DNA from: Puccinia triticina
Lineage: Eukaryota; Basidiomycota; Pucciniomycetes; Pucciniales; Pucciniaceae
DNA: 64,000 nucleotides
Direction: 5' to 3'
NCBI RefSeq assembly: GCF_026914185.1
Contig: NC_070559.1
Span: forward strand, 6,245,501-6,309,500
Shown: one piece after another, positions 11,971 to 22,783 of the stretch
How the letters are laid out: the number at the start of each line of letters is the position of its first letter
Position numbering within the stretch: position 1 is the first letter of the stretch
Made by a program: the position numbers and the translations under genes
Notes under the pieces: generated by a model
Told to the model about the DNA's origin: nothing
Database searches by the model: none
Seen by the model: the letters and a program-made list of their open reading frames with translations, nothing else

Positions 11971-14574
11971 TAAGGTTCCGATCCGGTGCCCCGGAGCCGG
12001 ATTTCACCTATCCCGCACCCTCACCCTGGTAGTATCCGGAATCCGGTCAGGGTTTTCCGGATCTTTGCTAGAATTGATGATTCAAGCTCCCAGGGTGAGT
12101 TAAGACTCCTGTGGGTCGCCCAACGTCATCAAATCACGCCAGTCACACTGCGAAGCCCCAAGGATACGTGGATAGGTTCAAATACCATGCCTGCTGAACG
12201 CCGAAAACGTTCCCCATCAACTTCTGGTTCCGAGTCCGACTCCGATGATGTTTCTGTGATTGAAACAAGCCAACCAATTAATGACAAGCCAAACGATGAG
12301 ACTCGAACTAGCTCATGGGTATGGCAATACTTCAAGCATCAGACTATTGATGGCAAAACAATGCATGTCTGTCAGGCCTTGCTTATTCCCAATGGTTCCG
12401 CAATCTGCCGCACAAAAATCACCCCCAACAAGCGTGGATCTACCAAAAGTATGAGCAATCACTTGCTCAAGAAACACGGAATAAAGAAGGACAACGCGTG
12501 TGAGGTTGGATCTCTAGTCCGGTTTTTGGATACAAATAAAGATGTTTCAATGGAGAATTTTACTCAAGAAAGCTTATTGTGCGCTGTTGGTCAATACGTG
12601 GTACGATGCCACATCTCTTACCAAACCGTTGAGCACCCAGACTTCAGAAGCATGCTTGAGTTGTGCAACCCAATCACAAAAAACCTTTTTCCCTCCGCTG
12701 ATACTTTAAGTACCTTCATTCTCACAACCTTTATGAATGGCCAGGAAGCTCTCAAGTCTTTGCTTCAAAAAATCCCTTTGAAAATTAGCTTGACCTGCGA
12801 TGGTTGGACCTCTCCTAGCAACAAATCACTCCTTGGAGTCACCGCACACTGGATTGAAAACTACCAGCTTAAATCAATGATATTGGCGACAAAGCTGGTC
12901 GATGGTTCCCATACTGGAAAAAATCTAGCGGCTCATCTCACTGAAACCCTCAAGACGTACGGAATATCACATAAGATTTTTTGTATAACGGCCAATAATG
13001 CAGCAAATAACAAAACAATGGGAGAGGAACTCAATAACCTCTTTGGTTTCAATAACGAGAATTGCTTTCTTGGATGTATGCCACATGTCATAAACTTGGC
13101 TGCAAAAGCTGGCATCAAGGCCTTCTCTGAGAAGGCACCGGTCCAATCCAATCCTCCTCGCACACTTGCCGGTATCCTCAGCGAGCCCCCTCCTCCAGTC
13201 GATATGTCTAGCCTTATCTCTCAAATCAGCAAGCTAACCACGTACTTGAAACAATCCTCGCAAAAAGCTGCTGCTTTCAAAGATCTAAGCAAAGCTTTGA
13301 ACGGAGAAGCTCTAGTCATGGTAGCCAATGTTTCTACTCGCTGGAATTCGACCTTTGAAATGCTCGACCGAGCATATAGGATTCGTGCAACTATCCGACT
13401 ATTCTGTGAAAGGAACTCGCTATCTGAGAAGTACGATCTCTCAGACTGTGAATGGAAAAAGATAAGACAACTTTGCGACTTTCTGGAGCCCCTCTCTCAA
13501 GCAACAAAAGCAATGTCAATAAGTAAATTTCCATTGATGATGTTAGCGGCGCCAGTTTACATGTGGATCATGGAAAAGCTACAGCAGGTGAGTGTTATAT
13601 TCTATTCTCATTGCTCAAACCATCCGACTGACATTGTATCCATTGCTGAATTCAGGCTTGCTTGTATAATGCTCAAGAATTGATTCCGGCATCAACACTC
13701 ATGATCGCTAAAATCGAAGAGTACTTCGATCTTGCTGTCAAGAAAACCGTTTACATTGTATCAGCCTTGCTTGATCCTCGAATTAAAACGAGCCCATTTA
13801 CCAATAGCCTCCTCGATTGCATCCACATGAGTAAGGAGGAAATCATCAAAATGTATAAAGAAGCAGCTGAATGTTTCAGCAATGATTCTACATACACCAA
13901 AACGGAGTCATTGTCAACAAAAGATAAATCTCAAAATGTCGACAGTCACTCATCAATCAGTTCGGCTCTATTCAAGAAGAAAAAGATCAAGATATCGTCC
14001 CTTCGCGAAGAAATCATGGTATACCTTGATTCTGAATGTGAAGAAGAGGATTGCGAGCCCCTATACTATTGGAAATCCAACTCTAAAAAGTTTCCGAGCC
14101 TTTCCAGGATGGCTCAAACATACCTGGCAGCCTCGGCTTCCAGTACCCCCTGCGAGCGTGCGTTCTCAGTTGGTTGACATGTTCAGGATTATAGCCAAAA
14201 CCGCATGAAAGCCACAACACTCGAGTCAATCATTTGTTTACAGAACTGGATTGACAATAACATCATCACTATGAACAATACTGCCAATATCAAGTAGTAC
14301 ATGTTAGTTCTTTACTTCTAGTAACTATGTTCTCCTTGTTCCCGTGTGGCCTTTGTCCTTAAAATCATAATGCAATTTGACCCTGCGACCTGCCTTCCAC
14401 TTAGAAAACTTGCCAGCACTGTGGAAATAGCCCATTGCAGCCTCTACATCTGCAATGGGCAAAACTCAGAAATCCGGTCGGATACCGGATTCCCAGAGGC
14501 CCATCCCGAGCCCTGATCTAGTCCGCGGGTTCACCGGATTCCGCCGGATCTGCGGGGTCTGGATTGGAACCTTA
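11971..14574. mobile_element. Complete hAT transposon with 8-bp target duplication
   Basis: A 2,604-bp element whose ends are inverted (TAAGGTTCCGATCC at 11971; GGATTGGAACCTTA ending at 14574). It is flanked by a perfect 8-bp direct repeat TCCTCTTC at 11963-11970 and 14575-14582, the target length of hAT elements. Both subterminal regions are dense in the word ATCCGG/CCGGAT, plausible transposase-binding sites. It encodes one hAT transposase on the plus strand. Confidence 0.93.
12187..14297 (+). pseudogene. hAT transposase, premature stop in dimerisation domain
   Basis: DNA transposase, inferred nuclear. Exons 12187-13587 and 13656 onward are joined by a 68-bp GTGAGT...TTCAG intron in phase 0. 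The chosen ATG (MPAERRKR) is the first in the long open frame; the upstream part has no ATG. About residues 40-100 form a BED-like zinc-finger region (HVCQ...ICRT...HLLKKH). The RNase-H core follows with the first Asp motif (CDGWTS). The second Asp position reads TANNAANN, Asn where the family has Asp. The C-terminal hAT dimerisation signature (STPCERAFS) is cut by TGA at 14175-14177, while the same frame stays open for 39 more codons to TAG at 14295-14297 with the expected conserved residues. A recently disabled copy is the best reading. Confidence 0.88.
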
Positions 14575-15497
14575 TCCTCTTCACTAGAACTGTCTCAGAC
14601 CTTAAAAAACTCCCAAATATAACGGATGCCTGGAGGTCCAAATTTTGATTTCTGCCTCCCTTACCCAGGACCATTTTTTTCCAGGAATTATTTGGGAGTC
14701 AGAATACAAATTCTGCAAAAATGTTTGGGAGTCAGAAGCCTGATTTTGTGAAAAATGACAAAAAAATAACTTCTCACTGGGGGGCCCACAGCGTACCAAA
14801 ATTTTACAGCAGGCAGAAAACCCTCTGAAGAGCACATATTGAACTCTGGAGGGAGGCACTGTCAATAGTCTTTTAATGTTGGAGGCCTCAAGTGCAGGAC
14901 TATTCAAAATGCCAGAGGTACTATTAACAGTGTTGGAGGCACTATTAACAGTGGAGCACCTGTCATCTAGAATTGGACAGTGCACTGTGCTTGGGCTTCA
15001 GCCTGGTTCTGGGCTTATTTTTGAGGTAGCCCTCACAGAAGGCCATCATCAGAAGATCTGCCAAACGCTTCCATTCTGCGTAGGCATTGCACAATGAATT
15101 TTGTGTTGCGCAAGCCCTGCGCAATGCATTTTGTGTTGTGCAAGGCCTCGTCAAGGATGTGCCAATGCACTTCCGTTTTGCTGGCCTTGCGTCAAGGCCA
15201 GGTCGGCCACCAAAACATCTTGGTGGCATCGGCCGGGGGGTCGGGCCAACGCATTCCTCACGTCGTGTGTCGACTGCGAGCCATGGCTAGGAGGGGCTAG
15301 AAGAGGCTAGGAGGGGCTAGAAAAGGCTAGCCGGTTCAGGATGGACACCCCTACTCTAGCAGAAACAGACGATCGACGCCATTCCTCTACGCAACAGTCA
15401 TCAACAAAAAGTACATATACCACCACTCAAACATCGGATCACTCGAACCAACACCTGTTCATCAACCTCTTCCAGCGAAACGTCACCGTGTTCCCCA
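14575..15497. other. Intergenic, repetitive, upstream of TAF6
   Basis: No gene supported. About 15080-15260 is rich in TTGCGCAAGGCC-type words and a short inverted pair (CCACCAAAACATCTTGGTGG). A related repeat in opposite orientation lies at 32290-32640. At 15283-15332 there is a small tandem array of GGCTAG(G/A)AGGGGCTAGAA. The TAF6 promoter must lie here, but no element can be named. Confidence 0.5.
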
Positions 15498-17683
15498 ATG
15501 CCTGTCATCCCGATCGCCACCGGAGTCTGGCCGAAAACGAGCGTCAAAGTGCGTTCATCCAGGTCATCGTATTTGCATCCCACTGACTAGAAACTACGTA
15601 CTCCGTCAAACCCAGAATAGGATGTAGCAGAATCATTGGGGCTTGCGAATTTGTCGGATGAAGCTGCCACGGCACTGGCAGCTGATGTTGAATTTCGGTT
15701 AACTCAATTGATCGAAGTTAGTATCAACAACTTGCCTAGCTTTGGTGATCGATGTGGCCCTATCTACAGAAATTTATGTCCGAAACACAATGCTTTTTGT
15801 TTTCCGATTTGCCGCCGGGTTGCAGGATAGCATCAAGTTTATGAGGCACTCCAAGAGGACAAATTTATTGGTTGAAGATGTCGACTACGCGCTACGTGCG
15901 AAAAATATCGAAGTGCGCCCCCGCGGGTTTTTGCTCGTGCTCGTGAAAGTGTGCTGATCTTTAGCGTTCTCTTTCGGTGGCTCGCTTTTATGTTATCAGC
16001 CTCTTTGGGGATTTGCCTCTACAGACACCCTCTCATTTCGAAGAACAACATCTGCTGTTGGAAATTTGTATTTCATAGACGAAGAGGAGATCGATCTGAC
16101 CAAGGTATTGGCCGCAGAATTACCTCCTGTGCCACAAGAAACCAGTTACACAGGTATTCACATCCTGATGCAAATGTCTGGCTGGTCAGTAAGATGATAG
16201 TTAGTTGATTCTTAACTTTCATTTTACAGCTCATTGGCTGGCAGTCGAAGGTGTCCAACCGGCAATACCCCAAAACCCCACACCAGCAGGTACGTATCTC
16301 CCCTTTCACACTCTCAATGCATCATCTTTCCTGTTGGTTCCAATCATAGAACTGAGTGATTGCTGGAGCTTTGCTCCTCTTTTTGCTCGTGCCATAGAGC
16401 TCAAGTCGCATCCTGCTTTCTCGGGGCTCCAGTCTTCAGCTATTCCATCAAGCTCAAAACAGCCACCAGAATCCCAAAATCTAACCACCAAAGAGCATTT
16501 ATCACGTGAACTTCGACTATATTTTGATCGTGTCACCGCCGCCGCGCTGTCAAATGATCAGAGTTCAAGAAACGCAGCCTTAGCCAGTTTGAGTGGTGAT
16601 CCTGGTCTTCATCAACTTGTACCGTATTTGATTCAGTTTGCGGCAGAAAAAGTTGGTTGTTTCGCAGTGTATCATTTCTCTTATCAATTTAGGTGCCTAG
16701 CGTAAAACGTAAGCAAGCACCTCGAAGTGGCCGTTGATCACTAAGCTCAACTGTCTGTCTTCATTCCAACCTCATTCAGATCACCACTACACTCTCTCAT
16801 CCCGAACCATCAATGCAATACCTGAGAGACGCACTGCAGATTCTCGAGTCAATTCTCTCTAATCCGCATTCATACTTGGAACCCTATCTACACCAAATAC
16901 TACCCTCGATCCTCACCTGTTTGCTCTCATCCTCCTTCCCATCTTCACCCGTGACCGACGACCTCGAGCGAGAGATCAGATGTACAGCCGCCTCATTATT
17001 AAAGTCGCAACTGAATCGTTATCAACATTCTTATCCGACATTACGCACCCGTATTCTGAAAACTCTTACAAAATCATTGATTGATCCCCAGTCAACTGAC
17101 CGTAATCAGCTTGGTGCGATCGTTGGCGTCAAATATTTGGGTCTTGAACCCACCAAGACTGTCCTCTCTCAGAATATCAAGGCATTTGGTGAAAGCTTGG
17201 ATCTCAGCTTAAGTGAAGGCAAGGCAGATCAAATACGGTTGGATAACCTTATTAAAGAAACTTTGGTTTGTCCTTGCACGATTCCTTTTCGTCTCTTTAA
17301 ATTACAGCAACATTTTGCTGCTTCGCATAAACTGATTGCCTGTCTTTCAATCAAATCGTTCCGGTTTTCATGGTGAATCTGGACAGAAAATCATGTCTGA
17401 AGCCTATTCGGAACAACAAATACACCGGAAAACCAACTCAAAATCCAAGAAAAAACTGCGCAGCATACCCGCCCAGGATGAACTAGAGGCCGAAGTTGGG
17501 GTCCAGTTTGCGGCAAGGTTGATGTCGACATCAGATGAAGAAGAGACAAGGTTAGCCTACACGTTCATCAAAGAATCAACACAAACAAGTGATACGGACG
17601 ACAGTGAAGAAGATGAAGAAAGAAGTGAACATGCGGAGGAAGAAGAGACAACCAAAATGGATGTCGTGGAAGAAAAGCAATGA
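15498..17683 (+). CDS. TAF6: TAF6, TFIID/SAGA histone-fold subunit
   Basis: TBP-associated factor 6 pairs with TAF9 through histone folds and scaffolds TFIID (and SAGA) in RNA polymerase II initiation. Nine exons: 15498-15548, 15621-15716, 15826-15912, 16000-16153, 16230-16289, 16350-16651, 16693-16701, 16780-17265, 17387-17683. All joins keep frame and give 513 aa, close to yeast TAF6. The N-terminus carries the histone fold (VKDVAESLGLANLSDEAATA ... RHSKRTNLLVEDVDYALRAK). Next comes the acidic link (DEEEIDL), the hallmark HWLAVEGVQPAIPQNP, and the TAF6C HEAT region (LSRELRLYFDRVTAAAL, DPGLHQLVPYLIQF, LEPYLHQILPSILTCLL). The C-terminus is acidic. The start ATG gives the short leader expected before the fold. 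Exon 7 is only 9 bp and is the least certain part. Confidence 0.95.
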
Positions 17684-18160
17684 TATCATAAAATAGACCC
17701 TTCGATTGAGTTTCTTCATCAACTAAAAAATCTAAAACAAATCAAAATGTTTCTTAACCCTTTTCTATCAGCACGATACAACTTTGACCTCGTGTCGCGC
17801 TCTCGCAGTTATTTTCTATGACGTCTGGCGGAAGCCTCGTCGCGTCTCTCCCTGAAAATATGTGTTGTATTTATGGTTTCATGTGCATTGGAATTTTTTG
17901 CACAAACTCAGAGCTCTCGAGGTTGATGATTTCACATTACATATCTTGAGAGCAACCCAAGCTTCCCAGCCTTCAAATTTTGCCAACTCAGTCAACCGGC
18001 CTCATATCATATTTCACCTGTCTCATTCTGTCTGTAATTCTTCCAAGTCAAAACCTCCATGTTCTGATGCGCAGTCTTCCACCCCAGAGAATCTGACTCA
18101 TTTTTTTGCAAGTAAAAGAGTATTAGTCTACTGTTTTACTGAGTTGCAGCCATCATACAA
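17684..18160. other. 3' flank of TAF6
   Basis: Presumed 3' UTR and intergenic sequence. A 118-codon open frame at 17862-18218 runs into the adjacent MITE and shows no domain, so it is not called. Confidence 0.5.
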
Positions 18161-18361
18161 TAGGGGGTTCACAATTGAAATTTGTAAAACTTTAGGACCC
18201 ATTTTAACCTGTTTATGAACATATTTTTAAAAAGTTGATAAATTGCACTGATTGATCAGTCACACCTTTTTCTGGACATCTTGCTAAAATTTTAAAATCA
18301 TGTTCATAAAGGCCTTAAATTGACCTCCAAAGTTTTAAAAAATTCAATTGTGAACCCCCCT
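18161..18361. mobile_element. MITE, AGGGGGTTCAC family, tandem copy 1
   Basis: A 201-bp element with inverted ends AGGGGGTTCACAATTGAA and TTCAATTGTGAACCCCCCT. AAT flanks both sides (18158-18160 and 18362-18364). It has no coding capacity. Confidence 0.8.
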
Positions 18362-18364
18362 AAT

Positions 18365-18564
18365 AGGGGGTTCACAATTGAAATTTGTAAAACTTTGGGA
18401 CCCATTTTAACCTGTTTATGAACATATTTTTAAAAAGTTGATAAATTGCACTGATTTATCAGTCACACCTTTTTCTGGACATCTTGCCAAAATTTTAAAA
18501 TTATGCTCATAAAGGCCTTAAATTGACCTCCAAAGTTTTATAAAATTCAATTGTGAACCCCCCT
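18365..18564. mobile_element. MITE, AGGGGGTTCAC family, tandem copy 2
   Basis: A near-identical, same-orientation copy of the preceding element, separated from it only by the shared AAT (18362-18364). The right end is CCCCCCT at 18564. A truncated relative of the same end appears near 18703. Confidence 0.8.
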
Positions 18565-18970
18565 AGTATTTGCAAACAAGGATGTTTCCCAATCAAAGCT
18601 TGTCCTTCTTGGCCCCTTCTCACTGCCACTGGGGTGTATGCACAACTAGACTCTAAAACACTGAAAATATTTTTATTTTGTTCCTTTATAACCTTGACAA
18701 TAGGGGGGTTCAAATTGCCCCAAAACCAAAAGGTGTGACTTTAACTCAAAGGAGGGTCCCTGCGTATTGGCATCCCCCCGGGCCTCTCCAATAGAGGGCC
18801 TTAGTCAAGTTAGGGTCTGACTGCTTACACCAGGAAAAAACAATAGTAAATTGATGCCAAGTGACATTCTGCAACTTTGCTTGTAGCTCCAAAGCTATTC
18901 CATTCCTGCTCTGCCTGTATATTTAATGCTCACTGGTGGTTTAATTGAATAGTTAATTTTCCACTGAAAC
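18565..18970. other. Intergenic; head sequence of a minisatellite repeat
   Basis: Includes a partial AGGGGGGTTC terminus at about 18703. At about 18832-18920 a block beginning CACCAGGAAAAAACAATAGT is clearly homologous to 37646-37735. In both places the block is followed shortly by a tandem array. Confidence 0.5.
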
Positions 18971-19290
18971 AGCTCAGGTTTGACATATTCTGCTCAGTTT
19001 TCAGCTATTCCACTCAATTTTCAAACATTCTGCTCAGTTTTCATGTATTCTGCTCAGTTTTTGCTGATTCCGCTCAGTTTTCACTGATTCTGCTCAGTTT
19101 TCACTGATTCTGCTCAGTTTTCACTGATTCTGCTCAGTTTTCACTGATTCTGCTCAGTTTTCACTGATTCTGCTCAGTTTTCACTGATTCTGCTCAGTTT
19201 TCACTGATTCTGCTCAGTTTTCACTGATTCTGCTCAGGTTTGACTGATTCAGCTCAGTTTTCACTAATCCTGATTTTTCCGGTTTTTCTG
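18971..19290. repeat. 20-bp minisatellite, about 16 units
   Basis: Tandem array of a 20-bp unit TCTGCTCAGTTTTCACTGAT. The central units (about 19081-19240) are identical and those at both edges are degenerate, as expected for arrays homogenised in the middle. No spacers, so this is not a CRISPR-like array. Confidence 0.92.
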
Positions 19291-19429
19291 CTCAGTACAT
19301 ATATCAGGAGTGAAAATTGATACTGTCTGAGGTCTACTGTGGTGCACTGAGTTCAATTAGAACCTGGTCTTGGGCAAAAATACACAACATGTGTTTACAT
19401 ATGTAATCAAAGTAAGACCACCACACTGA

Positions 19430-19700
19430 GAGTTAGCGTAACTTCAGATAGCACTACACTAACAGTTAGCGTAGCTTTTTGGAATGCTAACATTGCTAAA
19501 ATGATAATTCCAAAGAATTTGAATAGTGTCAACTTTCTCTTTCAATTTCAGCTAACACTACACTAACAGCAATTTTTTTCTTCAAGGAAATGCCTTAGTG
19601 TTAGTTGGAAAAAATGGAAGCTAACAGTAACTTCTCTGCAGCGTAGCTGAAAACAGCTAACACTATTCTACGCTACAGCTATTGTTAGTGTAGCTGACCC
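19430..19700. repeat. Inverted-repeat cluster of GTTAGCGTAG/CTAACACTA words
   Basis: Repeated short words (ACTACACTAACAGTTAGCGT and the inverse AGCTAACACTA) occur in both orientations at both sides, giving a rough palindrome of about 270 bp. It may be an old TIR element with subterminal repeats; its ends are not resolved. Confidence 0.45.
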
Positions 19701-19711
19701 ATTGTTGTCAA

Positions 19712-20620
19712 CACTGCAAGAAAAACTCTAGAAACTGCTTGCAGTTGAGATGCAGCAAGCTTGAATCAAGCCTCAGCTCAAGCTGGAGTCAAGCACCCAA
19801 ATTCCATGCTGGTGCACCTTGAGTGTGTACCTTGTTCAGTATTTCAATGCTGAACATGCTGTAGTGCTCATGCAGTAGGCTGAGGCAAATGTTCAACCTT
19901 GCAAATGAGCATACCCCTGAGCAACCTTTTTTTTGCTTTTAGTAAACATTCCATCTGCCATTGAATCCAGCCAGAATAGCATAACAGGGGTATGTACACA
20001 TTAAAGGGATATCTACATATGAAAGGAATATGTACACATGAAAGGGGAATGTGATAAGGTGTATCAAAACATAATATACACAAATGATTAAAGGGGTATG
20101 TATGCATGAAAGGGGTATGTGCAGTAAGGCGTCTTCCCACATGAAAGGGATATGTAAACATCACCTGAATGATGAAAGGGGTATTGAAAGGGATGTAAAA
20201 AACTCAAAGGGGAAATGTAAACATCAAAGGGTCATGAATGCATGATGAAAAGGGTATGTACACATTGTGAAAGGGATATATGCACATGAAAGGGATACAC
20301 ACACATGAAAGGGGTATGTGCACATAAAGGGGTATGTACACATTATGAAAGGGGTGAATGCATATAAAAGGGACATGTGCACATGAAAGGGGTATGTGCA
20401 CATGAAAGGGGAACTTTCATATGAAAGGGGAATTTGAACAGGTATCAACTCAGTATTTTGGGGCCTGCATGTACTCAGTTTTTTGTACCTCAGACTCACT
20501 GTTGCATATATTATACAATGTGCATGGAATCAACCAGTGCTTGATTCTTGCATGAGGCACAGCTTGCCTTGAGCTCTTGCATCTCAACTGCAAGCAGTTT
20601 CTAGAGTTTTTCTTGCAGTG
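19712..20620. mobile_element. CACTG-ended TIR element with 3-bp CAA duplication
   Basis: A 909-bp element with perfect inverted ends of about 43 bp (CACTGCAAGAAAAACTCTAG at 19712; the reverse complement ends at 20620). CAA flanks both sides (19709-19711 and 20621-20623). CACTG-type ends with a 3-bp duplication match the CACTA/EnSpm superfamily. There is no transposase; the interior is a minisatellite. A 247-bp relative with the same CACTGC end and a 3-bp duplication lies at 31015-31261. Confidence 0.85.
19985..20435. repeat. Degenerate minisatellite GAAAGGGGTATGTACACAT
   Basis: About 20 irregular units of 16-22 bp (GAAAGGGGTATGTGCACAT and variants) fill the interior of the CACTG element at 19712-20620. 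Both strands are open for 60-90 codons only because of the repeat period. Confidence 0.8.
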
Positions 20621-21069
20621 CAATGCCCAATGATTAATCAGTTATGGTAAATTTCTGTTGATCAATTTCTCTATGTGGAAGGGGTTCCACACAACATAAA
20701 TGTGACTAGCTGGGGATTTAATGGCTTTTGGACCAGTTTGTACTTTTCATGGAGATTTGAAAGGCCCCTCTAGTGACCTGTCACCCCCATGTATGTGTGT
20801 ACACAAATGTGACATTGGCAAAGTGGAAAACAGCTCACATGCATGTGCATGGAGACATTGGAAAACAAACAAACACAAAAACAACTCACAAGCTTATATG
20901 TGTTAAGAAGCCAGGATTCCTAGCTGAAATCTGGGGTAAAATAACGGTAACGTAACAATTTTACGGCCGTTACAGTTACAGTTAATTTAATGGTGGTGTT
21001 TTGCCTTATCAAACAAATTTAAGACCTTTTCTTTTACACAAGTTACGTTATTGGAGCGCATGTGTTCTG

Positions 21070-21227
21070 GGAGACCAATCTTATATTGGCGGGGCCCACC
21101 AATAAATTACAATAGAGGGGAAATGTGTTGGTAGGCCCCACCAATATCATATTGGTCTGGGAGACCGATCTTACATCAGTCAACCTTATTGCGGGGGGTT
21201 GTCACCAATACAACCCCCCTGGCAGTG
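21070..21227. mobile_element. Truncated CACTG-type element
   Basis: The right end is CAACCCCCCTGGCAGTG (ending 21227), and the interior matches the 11441-11740 element in reverse orientation (ACCAATATCATATTGGTCTG-type words). The left end is missing or degraded near 21070. Confidence 0.5.
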
Positions 21228-21236
21228 AATATATTT

Positions 21237-21614
21237 GTATTATGGTGCTGAAGATGGCTGAATCAATTTAATCTGAAGACAACATTGAAGAGATCAGTAG
21301 TGCAGGTTGTCTACAAACAAATTGGATGCTGTGTTTTGAATGTTTCTTTTCATTGAATTAATCAGCAATTACATCTCCTATCATCATATTAGGGGGATTC
21401 ACAATAGGATAAAAGTAAAATTTTAGAGTCAATTTTAAGGTCTTTATCAACAAATTTTTAAAAATCTGGCAAGGTGTACAGGACTGGGTATCCCCTGAGA
21501 ATCAGAGCAACATCTTTATTTTTTAAAAAGTTGTTCATAAAGGCCTTAAAATTAGCCCTAAAGTTTTATTTTTATCCTATTGTGAACCCCCCTATTGGTG
21601 CTAAGTGGGGCCCA
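21237..21614. mobile_element. Half of a Harbinger-like MITE, split by a second MITE
   Basis: 21237-21390 matches the right half of the 6432-6816 MITE (ATGGTGCTGAAGATGGCTGA onward). The match resumes at 21594 (TTGGTGCTAAGTGGGGCCC). In between lies a 203-bp AGGGGG MITE. The left half of the Harbinger-like copy is absent. Confidence 0.7.
21391..21593. mobile_element. AGGGGG MITE nested in a Harbinger-like MITE
   Basis: A 203-bp element with ends AGGGGGATTCACAATAGGAT and ATCCTATTGTGAACCCCCCT, flanked by ATT at 21388-21390 and 21594-21596. It is a divergent member of the 18161/18365 family. It interrupts the terminal region of the other MITE. Confidence 0.8.
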
Positions 21615-21776
21615 AGTTAAATTTGTGTTTATCTTAGGAATGCCTTACTCCGAAAGAATGACACGTTCAGTTGCATAGTCCTACACAGGAATCGAAGGAT
21701 TGTGCACGAGTAGAAATGAAAGTTGTCTAATGAAATGTTATGATAGTAATGCAAACTTCCTTCCCTCATCAGGTCA

Positions 21777-22035
21777 TTGTCGAATGGTTTCGAGCTGATC
21801 ATAGCGATGAAAAGGTTGATTTACAGCTCTGAGGGCATGTAGCTTGGGAACCCGTTTGTTATATTACTTCTTCCGTTCAATTTTCTTATTTTCACCCTTT
21901 CATTCGCTGCAACATTATGAAACAGGTGAGCCCACAGCTTCGGCTTTCGGGTGGAAAGCAAACTATGTGATCAACCATCCACAGGCTAGTCCCGCTGCTG
22001 CACCGGGTTACCCGACGGTAGTTGCAGTGCGCTGA
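21777..22035 (+). pseudogene. Possible 3' relic of a protein-coding gene
   Basis: Two short coding-like stretches: one after an acceptor-like CATCAG (VIVEWFRADHSDEK, about 21774-21815), and one ending in a stop at 22033-22035 (FGWKANYVINHP...YPTVVAVR). The upstream part of any gene would lie where MITEs now sit. I do not recognise a family. This may be the tail of a disrupted gene or chance. Confidence 0.25.
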
Positions 22036-22783
22036 GAATTAAATCCTTTGGCTCCCTTTGTCAATGGGTTGGTGGCCTTCGAGTTGAACTGACTCGCATG
22101 GATTCCATCCTCCTACGATGAAGAACTATATTCGGGTGTGCAGTTACTGTAGAGTGAGCTGAGAACCGTAGGCCAGCAACAACCCTGGCAATGCATGGTT
22201 ACACCGCGTCATTGAAAATCTTACGCGCCTCAGGTCCATGTGGATTTAAGCCTTGACCAACCACATGGAATTATATCCGTAAATAGCAGATCGACCTGCC
22301 AGCCAATCGAGCGATTGCTAATCAGAGCAGGTAGGTCAGCGGCTCGTATGAGGATAGGAAACAGAAAGGCAAACAGAAACTTGTTTCTAGTGGAGAGGAG
22401 CTTGAATTAAACAGATCGGATGCGTGAAGCATGAAGATTTGAAAGACGAGACTGGGGCCGGCCGCCGAGTTTCGGATGATCGATCATGTGAAAGCCATAG
22501 GGCAACGTTTTCGCAGAGGGTTCATGGGAGCTAAATCCATAATCTGGTTGGGGTGAAACAGTTGCTGGGCAGCTGGTTTCCGTTCCGCAGAGAAGCGAAA
22601 AGCTGAACAGCACTCCTGAAAAACCAGGCTGGACAGGCGCGGCTGGCTCGGTCGACTATTTGAACGGTCAACACCTCCCACCCCAGGCTGTTGACCATCT
22701 CTGCCTCCCCCTTGTCGTCGATATCCAAGACTTCCTTGTTCTTGTCCGCCTGCCGTAGTTCTACTGCTCTACCCACATCAGCA
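22036..22783. other. Upstream flank of MBP1-type gene
   Basis: About 750 bp of mixed-composition sequence with no repeats seen, presumably promoter and 5' UTR of the APSES factor. Short open frames on both strands show no domain. Confidence 0.5.

Noticed and set aside
18971..19290. CRISPR-like array
   Set aside because: Units are directly abutting with no spacers, and the genome is eukaryotic.
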